64,000 nt of DNA from Piezodorus guildinii (lineage: Eukaryota > Arthropoda > Insecta > Hemiptera > Pentatomidae), in the NCBI GenBank assembly GCA_023052935.1, contig CM041294.1, forward strand, positions 16,684,635 to 16,748,634. The letters run 5' to 3'. Position 1 is the stretch's first letter. The number at the start of each line of letters is the position of its first letter. Position numbers and translations under genes: made by a program. Below the pieces are notes generated by a model that was given only the letters and a program-made list of their open reading frames with translations, searched no databases and was not told the origin of the DNA. Shown here in pieces: positions 12,501-25,500 of the stretch.

Positions 12501-15500
12501 GTATCGAGCTTTTTTACTTTCCCAATACAATTTAAATATCTGGAAACGGTAGATGCACTTGCATTTAGTTGTGCTGAGAGTCCTTTAACTGTTTTGTAGG
12601 GGTTTCCTTCTACTAAATGTTTGAGGACATCGTTGTCTATTACAGACGGAGGTCTTTCTCGGGGCAAGTTTTCCAAGTCAGTATCTCCAGCTGAAAACTT
12701 AGCAAAGTTTCCGTTCATTAACACTCTCTACCTCTAACGCCTTGCAAATATTTCTAGCGGCCTCAGCTGCTGAATGGCCGAGTTTAAACTCGTACAAAAA
12801 TATTACTCGAAAATCGCATGTTTCCATGTTCATATTTGTGGAGGTATACTAAAAAGTAGGTAATTGATTGGGAAGCTAATGTTTATAATAAAAGGTGGAG
12901 GATTAGTAACTGTTTACTTTAAATATGTAAACATTCGGAAGAAAACAACAGAGACCTGCAAAATCCTTTATGTACTTCAGAAACTATAAAAACGGACATT
13001 TCATGTGAAACAATCCAATATGAACTTCTGAAAAGTTCTGAATTATTGCAATCCCCAATCTCACGGAATACCAGCCATATATTATAAAATGAAAATGTTT
13101 AATTCATTTAACATGTCATCACCAGTATGTTTTAACTTGTATTTTTTTTTTATATATCTTTTTTGCCTATTGAGAAATACAGGGCTAGTTTTGACTCCTT
13201 TTATAGCAATTTTCTTTTTTCTAAGCCTTCAACTTGTACTATATATTTATCCCAAAGCATGAAATTGCCCACCCCTTTTTTATAGCATGTGCAATGCTGT
13301 AAAATTCTATATTTAGTGTATTGTAACCTTTTTAAACATGGTTTGTAATTGAAATGTCCTTTGTGTTTGAATATTTCTTTTCTGTATCATTGAACAATGA
13401 TTATTTCCATTCCTAAAAACTTATGTAGTATTAATGTAGTCATGTGGTGGTATTGTATTTTATAGTTATAAGAAAAGTACTTACTTTAAAAATTTCATTC
13501 ATATTGATATCTTTAGTTATTTGATTTAATTTCAATTTATGTTTTGTGATATATTCTATGGTTAATGATATTTGCCAAATCTTAATTGAAAAAATATATA
13601 TCCCAGTGCTTTGTTACATAAACTATGGAATCTTGTAATGAAAGCTGGTTTCAGACCTGCTCCAAATGGTTATCAGTTGTATATTGGCAGGCAGCACTAG
13701 GATTTTTTAATGGGAGTAAAAAATCCTTAGTTATGCCATCCTTCAGAGGGACGTGGTGGTCCCGAACCTGTACTATGTTGGGTACTTGTTAAAGATCTCT
13801 AACCTAATTAATCTTGGATAGACAAAATTTAAGACTCCCGCTGTAACATCATCCAATTAGCCAAAGCAGCATTTAAAGTGATGTTAAAGGAATACACACA
13901 CTCAATTGAGATATGATATCATTTATCAGTTGCATTCACTTACTATTGCTGTTCTGCTATCTTCACAGTTTTCACTTTGTAGATAACAATAAGATTTAAT
14001 TAAAAGATAAAGAGTATTCTAAATTTCTTACTTTAAAAAAATGTTCAAGAGAATTTAGTGGTAAAATCATCATTAAAAGGGCTCTTGTTAGAAGTATAGA
14101 ATCTGTCCCTTTTTTAATTTTGCTTGGTATAGAAAAGAGCTGGTTGCAATACATGGCGGAAACCATTATTTTAGATTCTTGTAAAATCTTGTATTACCAT
14201 CTGGATTAAACTTTGGTTTGAAAATAAGAAATAAAAACTGAGATAATTAATTTTTTTTTTTTTTTTTATCCAGTATCTCTTTTAATACTGTCTATTGTTA
14301 TGATCAATCTACTGAGTGTATTAGTTAGTCAACTTTGTAGAGTAACCAATTTTTAAAATAAAACAATAAATTTTTAAGTTTAAACTAGTTCAACATTGAA
14401 CCAGGAAATCAGTATAAAAAAATATTTTGTATAATGAGATGATAATCAAAGACTTTATGAGTATTTTTCAATATTAAAAGTTATCTATTATGTTTGTTTG
14501 GAATTATCATTTTTTGTCTCCTTTAAATTTTTTTTGCTGGAATGTTTTAACTACATATTTAGACATACTTATTTTCTTATTATTTTAATGATTGATCATG
14601 TGTATTAAATTTACATTTTATTTTTATAATAGGCTGTTGAAGTGAATAGTCGCAGGCTTCTAAGTGAATCAAATATTGGTGGTCACGATTTTCTTAGAAA
14701 TTTGGTTCATCTTCCATTTTATCTTCAGAATTCAGGTCTCCGTAAAGTAAAAACTGCACAGAAAGCTGCTATGAGGAAGGGTTTTGATGTGTCATCCACA
14801 GATCTGACTGTTGTACAGGTAAACATTGATACTTTGCTGAAAACATTTATTTGTTGACTATTAACTATACATTTACGAAACATGATAGATAATTTTTATT
14901 GTTGTTAATTGTTAATTATGAGTCTTAAAAAAAATATTAGCCCTTTTCATACTTTCTTAAGTTTGTTTAAATTTTAAGTGATGATTAGTCGATCGAATTG
15001 AATTTATCAGTCAAAACAACTTAAGTAGAACATTTAGTTCATCTATATTTTTAACATTCATCTATCAACCCCACTCTTCAAGTTTGTTTGTTCTCCGAGT
15101 ATGATTAATTAATTTAATGATAAATTAAACAGTGTTGTCCACTCTATAAAAGTTTGATTATATTTTTTATTCATTTATTTGAAGACTAGAAGAAGTTCGA
15201 ATGATGTCTCTCAAGGAGCTGAAAAACTCAAAGTACCTGCAGGAACTAGCGGAAGTAGAAAAATGTCAAGAAAACTCAAAATGAGTGACAGTATTGCTTC
15301 TTCGCTTGGTTCCAACTTGAACAGAGCTGGTGGCCCGCAAGACCTTACAAAAATGCTCCTTACTGATGACTATTTTTCAGATGTCAATCCCAGGTCTATG
15401 AGAAGGCTTATGAATGTTGTTTATGTAACTGGTGAGTATTGATATTATTTTAACTTCTACCAAATCAGTTACAATTTCTCAAACAAATTTGTGGATTCAT

Positions 15501-18500
15501 GTTCTTAATTCCAATCAGTGATTATTTATTTAATAAGTAAATAACAATTTATTTTATATTTTTATAAATAAATTCATTAAAAAATATCTTAAGAAGATAG
15601 TTTATCTTGAAAGTTTAACTGAACTGAAATCTGGGCTGTAAAATTTCAGTCATCATGTTTATTTATAAATGAGCTAGCATTTTCAAAAAGACAAAGCCAT
15701 CCATCTATAAAAAATGATAACGCGATTTCGGTTACTGCTAACTCCTAAACCACTAAGGCGGATTTTGATATGGTTTTCACCACTATTAAGTGCATTCTTT
15801 CCTGAAGGTTTATAAGTAAAATACATTTCAGTTAAGCTTTTCTTCAAATGGGAAAAATAAATTTCTGCAACCAAGTCGTCAAAAAATTATTCCTGAAATA
15901 TAAGCATAACATAGGCGTATAATATACCATTGGAAAGCGCAAACATTTAGAAAAGTTAATATGGAATAATATAAATCGTACAAGTTAATATAATGTTGTT
16001 TTAAGCACATAAACTTTTGAACATATGTTATTGGTAAAGAGGAAAGTTATAATAGTTAATGTTGCCTCCGTCGTAGAGGATCGTGCTAGTTCTATTTTTC
16101 CATTTAGTATGCAAGATTCTAGAGTTGTTAACATCAATGGTAAGTTGTTATAAATCTTAAAATAACATTCTTATAAATTATTTCAAATTTAATACTATTT
16201 CATGAAAAAACATGTTTCATTGTAAACCAATTGGTATTCCATAGAAACTAAATTAAACCTTTAAAATGTAATGTCGTTATCATAAATATAAAATAGTAAT
16301 GAACCCTATAGCATAAGAACCTATGTTATTTATATAGTTTTTGAAAACATTCATTGCTATCAAGTTTTCTTAATGGAAAAATTAAATTTGTTTACCATAT
16401 GCTTTACTTTAAAATAACAAACAAAAAAACTGAACTAATTTTGATTTATTTTTTTTTATTTTTGCCGATGATTAAATTTAATAATGTATAGACGTTATAG
16501 AATAAAAATATTTTCTTGCTAATTGTACTTTTCGTTACGATGAGAGTAAAACCAATGCTTGCGGAAGGAAGAAGCCAGTGCATCCTCAACGTACATGTGT
16601 CATCAGGGATTACACGCAGGAAGTGGTGAACAGTTTTAGCTACCTCAGGGCCCGTATCAATGAAGATGCTAATGAGGATGAGGAGATAAGAACTAGATTG
16701 GCGGCTGGGTATAAAGCATATTTTGCTCTTATTAAGCTATTCAAAAGTAGATTGCTGAGCAGGACCACTAAAATTAGGCTGTACAAGACACTTGTTAGAC
16801 CAGTGACAACATATGGATGTGAGACATGGACGTTTAACAAGACTGCTTCTGAAAAAATGGACCGATTTGAAAGAAAAGTTCTTAGACGGATCTTCGGACC
16901 AGTCCAAGAGTCAGGAAGAGAGAGGATAAGGACAAACAAGGAAATATATGGGCTGTATGAGGAATTAGCAGTGTCCATGTTCGTAAAGATCCAGCATCTT
17001 AAATGGCTAGGCCATGTTCCCAGGATGGAAGATTCAAGAGCAGCCAAAAGATTATATATGCATGAACCTGATGGAGTGCGACCAGAGGAAGACCCAAGAC
17101 CAGATGGCGGGACAATGTAAGTGGTGACCTCCGAAAGCTAGGAATAACGATAACAATGGCAGAAGATAGAGCACAGTGGGAAGAGCTGGTTGAGCAGGCC
17201 AAGGACAGCTACATGCGTCTGTTGTGCCAGTAGAAGAAGAAGTTACGATGAACTAACTCCCAGTGTGATAAATTCTAAATCGGTCAGAAAGATTTTTTTT
17301 TAGATACAAATGGCACCTCATTCAAATTGCACCTGCACGAAGCAGGGACAGGTCTACTAGTTTATAATAAGTAATATGAATATTTTTTTATGAAATAAGA
17401 ATGAATAGTAACATTTATCTTTATTTATTTATATCTAATAATAATTGTAAATGAAGAAAAATAGAACAAATGATTAATCTCTATTATGAATAACCCTTGA
17501 TGTCTACTAGTATTTTGAACGAATATTATTTTCTTTTGTTATAATAATTTGATTTTATAGGTAGGTTACTAAAAGCCTTCCAAATGGATTTCAATTGGTA
17601 CCATCTTGCAAGTTGGATAAACATCACTGAACAATGGCCGTACAGAACTTCTTGGATTATCCATTATACTGAAAGTGCTGAAGAGCCTGTCGATGATGGA
17701 GTGTCTCTTAAAGTTCTTTATGACAAGTAATTTATTTTTTATTCTTAATGCTCTAAGAAACCTTTAAGTTGCTTTTCAAATTTGTAATCCTTGAATCTTA
17801 AACATTAAGTTTATTCGAAGAAGTTCTTTTATTAAGTTCATTTATTATTGATATTTTGTATTCCATTATTGTCAATAATGAAAAAAATCTACATACAGTG
17901 TCAGAGAACAGATTCCGTCTTCACAAATAATTAATAAGTACGTTTGAGGCATTTTGTGCCCACTAATAATCTGAGGTTGTGTCTTATTTATAAAGTGTGT
18001 TTCTTGTCATGATTGCTTTGAAAATAAATTCAGACACAATGCATTCAGGGTCTAAAGAATATTAACTTAGAGTATTTTAGGCAAAAAAATCATTTTTTTT
18101 TTTTTTTTTTTTTGACTTATTTTGTTGTAATTAAATAAATTATGAATCAGAATTCAATTTAATTAATAATATCTGAAATTTAAACGTGTATCAAAATTAT
18201 TAGATTCAAATCATTGAATCCAAAAATATCATTTAGATCATGTTTACTCTCATCATTCACTCTCTTCAAAATAATTAGTTTCTTCTTCATATTTCGATCT
18301 TGGTGATATTAATTTATCAGGGCATACTTTTGAACACGTAGAAAAATTCAAGTATTTAGGTTCAATGATAACAAGAAAAAATGAAATCCAGGAAGAAATA
18401 AAGTCCCGGTTAAAGGTGGGAAATGCGTGTTATTATTCAGTTGCTAAATTACTTAGCTCACGGCTTCTATCTCAAAACTTAAAGGTTAGACTTATAAAAC

Positions 18501-19455
18501 TAGTATTCTTCCAACTGTTCTTGACGGATGTGAAACGTGGCCGCTTACTTTGAGGATGAACAACGGCTTAGGGTTTTCGAAAATAAGGTACTGCAGAAAA
18601 TATTTGGTCCGAAGAGAGATGAGGGCACTGGGGAGTTTAGAAAGTTGCAAAACGCGGAATTGCGGAACTTCTATCCTGTGAATATAATTGAGTTGATAGC
18701 GTCGTGGAGACTCAAATGGGCGAGTAAAATTGTTGGGCTCGGTGAGGAACGGATTCCGAGAAAGTTGGTATTTGCTGATCCAACTGGTAGGCGTCCAAAA
18801 GGTAACCGAAGCGTCGATGGGAGGATTGTGTTAAAGCTGATCTTGGGGGCTTGGGTTTGACTGGAGAACATTGGACAAGTCTGTGTAGACGAATTGGTGG
18901 TATCGGCATCGAACCTTCGGGTTCGGTAAGCCTATTATTATTATTCATATTTACATTCTGAATCAGATGACAGATAAATAAAATATACATAATTTCTAGA
19001 TCTAATGATTTCTGTTTTATTATTGTCCTGAAGATTTTTTGCATGTCTCAGGTTAAAGCTAGCCCACACGTGGCTTGACGTATACAGAACTTTACATATT
19101 GAAAACCGTTTCAAAACACCATTACTTATAGAAAATACCTGAATATCTAATTCTAATACTTCTTTCTTAATCTAACCAAATACAATAAATTCCATTATTA
19201 ATTATGCACTGAATCAAATCAATGAGTTTTTAATTTTACTTTTTATTTATCATTAAAGGATAAGAGAAGAAATACCTGTCTCAAAAGAAATGGAACCTCT
19301 CCTTGATCTTGATCGAGATGAAAGGAAACTTGATGTCTTTTTAGCATATCACAGATCATCATTGTTGGTAGCCGATCTTAGAATATTTTTGCCATTTACA
19401 ATCAATCTTGACCCATACATCAAAAAAGTCATTAAAGGTATGTTTAATAATAAAT

Positions 19456-19529
<74 letters not shown>

Positions 19530-22500
19530 GATAGATAGGTATATACATATTTATTTTTATTTTTTTAATGAGCTGCTAAATGTTTTTAGTAGACTGTCAT
19601 GCTTCAAACATAAGATGTCGAGGAATATGTAAGTTCTTGTTGAGTATCTCTAAGAAAATTTTCTTAAAAGATGGCATACCATTGTAATTTTAAAAACCTA
19701 CAAGTACTTTTAAAAATCTTTTGTGCCCATCTCCCCAGTTTCACTCACAATTTCCACTTGCCCCCTTCTTTAAACAAATTTTATTTAATTAAATTTCGTT
19801 AGAAAATTAATCATTAATGTTTTAGGCCCGGTTGCACTGACCGTGTTTAACTTTAACTTTACTAATCTGGATAAGTAAATCACGGGTTAGCAGAAATTCC
19901 AATGCACCAATCATAATTAGCCCTAACTCTATGTTAAGTGATGGTGTTGAGTTAATTCACCTTCCTACCTCGATTATCCGATGTCAATGTTACCTTTCTA
20001 CTGTTACTCTAGCTTTCAAACTTTGTGTGTGTCAGTTTCAGTTTGTTTTTTTCTGAATATTTTCGTGATATTTATCCTAATACACCGAAGAAAAATGAAC
20101 AGAATCCCTTCAGATGAATACTCAACATCAGATAAAGATATAATACAATTGGTAAATATACTTTCTAGGAACAAGCTGTACAAAGTAAGGAGGAATCCAT
20201 TTGAAATTTACGATGATGTGGAATTCATAAGAAGGTACAGATTTCGAAAAGAAACAGTGCTAAATATGATTGACAATTTTAATATTAATGATTTTGAATC
20301 ATATCCTACAAAAAGGAACATCCATAACACCTTCAAACCAGTTACTCTTTGAAACATTGTGTCAGTTTTAGTTTGTTTTTTTCTGAATATTTTCGTTACA
20401 TTTATCCCAATACACCGAGGAAAAATGATCACAATCTCTTCAGATAAATATTCAACATCAGATGAAGATATAATGCAACTGATATATATATACTTCCCAG
20501 GAACAAGCTTTACAAAGTGAGGAGGAATCCCTTTGAAATTTAGGATGATGTGGAATTCATAAGAAGGTATAGATTTCAAAAAGAAACAGTGCTAAATATG
20601 ATTGACATTTTTAATATTAATGATTTTGCATCATATTCTACTTAACCTCAAGAGGTATTATGCTACTAGTAGTTACCAGCAGGTTCTTAGCGACATCATT
20701 AATATTGATAAATCTACAGTTTATAGAATTATTCCACGCATAACAGCATTAATAGCCAGGAAGTCAAGTGATTTAATTAAAATGTCCGTAACAGAAGTTG
20801 ATAAAAACAAAACAGTGTCAGATTTCTACAGGATAAAATGTTTTCTTTGAGTAATTGGTGCGATTGACTGCACTCATATTAAAATCCAGTCTCTAAGTGG
20901 AGCTAATACAAAACTATTTTGAAATAGAAAAGGGTAGTTTTCATTAAATATACAAGTAGTGTGCGATGGGAACTTGAAAATCCTGACTCTGTGCATGACA
21001 GTTGGATTTTCAATTAAAGTGCATTACGAGTGAGATTTGAGTCAAGAGAATTTGGAGATTTTTGGCTTCTAGGAGATAGTAGTTATGGCTGCAAAACATA
21101 TTTACTGACACCAATTTTAAACCCAACAAATGCTGCTGAAGAAAAATCAATTGTCACACAAAAATCAAACAATCATTGAGAGAGTGTTCAGTTTTATGGA
21201 AAGAAGATTTCCTTGCCTTGCCAATGGAATTCGAATGGATCCAAAAAAAGCCCTAAATATTATTGTAGCTGTAGCTGTCCTCCACAACATTTCAATAGAA
21301 ACCCAGGATATCTACAACGTACCAGAACCAGAAGATTACTTTCCTGATGTTGTTTCACCATCAGAAATTATATGTGAAAGTGATATAGCTTTTCACAGAG
21401 CACTTGTCGACACAAATTTTTCAAGATGAAAGGAAATGACATAATTTTGTAGAAATTGCAATCTGTGTTATTAAATCAATTAACCTTTCCCTCTTTTGTT
21501 GTCAAGTGGTAATTTATTTGTTTATATTTATCAATAAAGTCTGATTTTTGTATTTTATTTACATATTTTATTCCCTCTAATTCAGTAAATTGATTAATAA
21601 TAAAAATAGGTTAATTGGAAGAATGAAAAATGATAATAAATAATTTGTAGGTTTCTAAATCTTCCAAAAACAGTTTATTACAATTAACTTTAAAACGAGC
21701 CAACATTTCGAGGGCCTTCCCCATCATCAGGACTCACTAAAATACATCAAAAAATTATCAATTAACATTATAAAATAACTTTTTAAATATTAACTAAAAA
21801 CATTACCAAAAATATGCATAACAATGTTACAAAAAAATTATATTTACCCGAAATTCATTTAAAATTAAAAAAATTATCCATTTTTGATTAAAATTTTGTC
21901 AAAAATTTATGTCATAAAATTGGTTTGTTTTTTAAATTAACACTAAGGAAAAAATACCCATTTAACTGACATATTCTTTGGCCCCTGATGAATTAAGGTC
22001 ATACTATTTACTGTAGTAAGTATACACTGATTTATTATTAAATATAGGTCACTAAGGTAAGGTTTACAAATTTTAATTTCCTAATTGTAGCAAGAACTGC
22101 TTGTGAGAGGTGTTTTCAATCTGTTTTATAATTTATGTTATCTTTTATATTTTTGTTTATATATAGATTCGATTGTTTTTCTATATCCAATATTGTAGGT
22201 TTTTCAAAATCAAAATTGTGATTAAGCTGAAGACTGTGTTGTGCAAATGCTGTAGTGTTTATATTTTTACAATTATTGCTGTGTTGTTTGACTCTAGTTG
22301 TGATCTTTTTAGAGGTTTCTCCTATGTATATCTTATCACAATCTATACAATTTATTTTATAAATAACATTCAGTTTTTCGTGTGGTAAAATCTTTAATGT
22401 TTGATAAATGATTACTTAGTTTATTATGGTTATATAGTCCTAATTTTGTCTGTGGTGAATTAAATTCAACAAGCGTTCTCTTAATTTCTTTGGATAGATG

Positions 22501-25500
22501 AGGTATAAATTGCATTTTTTGATAATGGTATATATTTCTATTTCTTCCACTTATCATGTCTATATTTATCGCATTATTGATATTACCTATAATTGTTTTT
22601 TTATTATTTTCATTCTGGTAAAGATCTGTTATAGTTTTTTGTTTAGGTTTTACTATTTATTGTTCATATTGTCGTCAATTTTTGGTTAATTATTGATCAA
22701 TTTATTGTTATTAACGTTAAGGTTTTTTGTCCTGGGTTCATTTTTAATTTCATTGTACTTGATTTAATTTATTATTTTTTTCGAATACATCTAATAACAT
22801 TTTATATACTATAGTTTTTATTCCATTTAGATACTCATTGTCTGTCTGCTTTCACAATACAATCCAGCTTCCTTGATATTCAATAGATCTTAAAATGTTT
22901 CATTATTAATTCTCAACGGTAAACTAATTATATCCATTATTGTATTAATATATATTAATCGGCAGAGTAAAACAATCATTTCAATATAACCTAACTGTCT
23001 CTGTCTAGAAGGTTTGGAGTTGTTAAATACGTCACGAATATGATGACGTCTCGCGCTAATCCATGTTAACTAACTCGAATTAAAAATTTGTTGGTACAAC
23101 TGGACAAAAACTTTAATCATGATTAGTTTTTAATCCGGGTTAGTTAACAGCAAAAGTTAACTTTAACACAGGCTGTTGGTGCAACCGGGCCTTAATTGAC
23201 ATTCTGTTTAGTTTATATATAACATGCTAATTTGTATATGTTGATTTAATCTAAACCTGAGAATGAGCCATACCCTGAAGAGTTGAGATCAATGTTGTGT
23301 TGTTATTGATCAATGATTTAATAAAATTAGAAGATATATTGTTCATAAATTATTCAACTAAAAGTACATAATTGTAAGGTATATGTTTGGCTGTTTCACA
23401 AAAGAATTTTATTGATATATTTTTTTTAAATTTTCACACCTTGCAACACAACGTTTCAGCCTCTTGGGCCATTTTCAAGTATCTGTAACAATTAAATTTT
23501 TATGGCATTTCTATACTTTTTATATATAATTTCAACATTAAAATTAATTATTTTATGAATCTTGTCTTTTTAAAAAAAATGCTTACCTATCATGCATATT
23601 GATCTTTATATGTTCTTACACCGCTTCATCAGCAGTGTCGTTAATTAGCTTGTTGTGTCATACTACAATTTTAAAAGCACATGTTTTAAAAGAGTCATAA
23701 TATATTATATCCATTATTCAAATAAACAGAATAAAATTTATTTATTAACACGTTAACGCCGGCGCATACCACCAGTGGACCACACCGGTCGGCGTGTACC
23801 ACCGGTGGCCCGCATTATTCTGTCTTATCGGGCGGCACTTACCACAAGTATTTTCATATCCATGTTATCTATTATTAATAAGGAAAAAATTAAATATATT
23901 TTAACTGCCTTTTGAGTTATACTTACAATCTGGCATATATACGGCAGAAATCTGTGATTAGGATGAAAAAAACGCACAATTACTCAAATTTCAAAATAAG
24001 CATTTATTAGACTGTTTGAAAACGTACAATTTGTATACAGGTCTGAACAGGCAACAATCGATGAAACGTGGCATAAAATCGAGCACCGCCCCAGAGAGCA
24101 GACATTGAAAATCGGCATCGGCGTGAACGTGTTAAAAAAAAAAAAAATTTGTATACACTCACTCAACATCTCATCGCCTGTCCTATAGGTGTTCTCTGCA
24201 TGACTAACTTGGGGTGGAGATGTTATAAGCTTTATATATTTATTTTATCTAAACGGCTGAATATACATCTTACAAATATTGAACCAAAAGAAAACTCAGG
24301 ACAACGATGAGAAAATAAAAGTACATACATACATATATTTCATTAGCATTTAAATTAGTGAAATTAAAAAATATTCGAGCAAAATTATAAAGGAGTCTGA
24401 ATAGTTTTTCAAAAGCATCTATCTGATCTTTCTGAGATAGAAATAAACACTATTTTTTTAGCAGTGTAAAAGGAAAGTAAAATTTAAAAAGAACTAATAC
24501 TATACTATATTACTAATACTATACTATGTTACTAATACTATACTATATTACTAATACTATACTATATTACTAATACTATACTATATTACTGATACTATAC
24601 TATATTACTAATACTATACTATATTACTAATACTATACTATATTACTAATACTATACTATATTACTAATACTATACTATATTACTAATACTATACTATAT
24701 TACTAATACTATACTATATTACTAATACTATACTATATTACTAATATTATACTATATTACTAATACTATACTATATTACTAATACTGTAGTTCTGTATTA
24801 TTTAATTATTTTTTCAATATGTTGCTTACTATTCATTAAATACTATATTGCCTGGTTGTTTAATATTCTTTTGACCTTTTAGAGTAATCTTATTTTCATA
24901 CATCTTTCCAGATGAAAAACAGAATGCTGAAGAAACGCTGGCCATGTCTGGTTTTGGCGTCACTAGGATTCCTCCTGTTCCTACTGGGTGGGATGCTTGG
25001 GCTACACCTAGCCCTGCTCCTAGAACAGCTACTGCACTGAGGAAGCAGGTAATTTGTATTTTTGGTTGCTCATATTTTAAATAGCTTTTATTTTAAAGCT
25101 GAAAAAAAGTATCTTCTTTATTTTAAAAAATCTGATGCGGGCAACACACGACTTTCACTTACCTCCGTTTCTTAAATCGATTAAAGAATTTTCAAGTACT
25201 GTAGGAGATAAAAATGAGTAAAACCATTAAAGAATTAATTAAATGGAATTTCTATAGAAAGTGTGTTTTATTAAAAAATCTATTATATTATTATCTAAAA
25301 TAATCAGTTAGTTTTATCGGCTTTTCATCACTGTCTATTAAATTTTAAAAGCTTGTGTGTAAGATAATATTTTTTCTAAAATCTTTAGCTTTCAAACGGT
25401 ATATCATACATGCATATTAATGTTCTTATGTTCAAAACAAAAAATTGCATTAAAAATATATTTTTTCAGTTTTCTCCTTTAGTTGTTTTTCTAATTTGCT

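Larger units (their letters stand above)
19825..23191 (+). mobile_element. PIF/Harbinger transposon, decayed, with nested Penelope
   Basis: Inverted termini GGCCCGGTTGCACTGACCG and the complement of CTGTTGGTGCAACCGGGCC are flanked by TTA at 19822-19824 and 23192-23194, the Harbinger target. Inside, on the plus strand, is a broken HARBI1-like (DDE_Tnp_4) transposase. Its interior from about 21645 to 22870 is occupied by a minus-strand Penelope element. Confidence 0.92.

Noticed and set aside
19408..19632. Frames reading through the TA tract (repeated YI)
   Set aside because: Translation of a microsatellite past a genuine exon donor.
23392..23500. A further hammerhead ribozyme
   Set aside because: The GAAAC side is present, but the CUGANGA box reads CUUGAAA, which would not form the catalytic core.
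24493..24787. Regular repeats that could suggest a CRISPR array
   Set aside because: The units are contiguous 19-bp tandem copies without spacers in a eukaryotic intron; this is a minisatellite.
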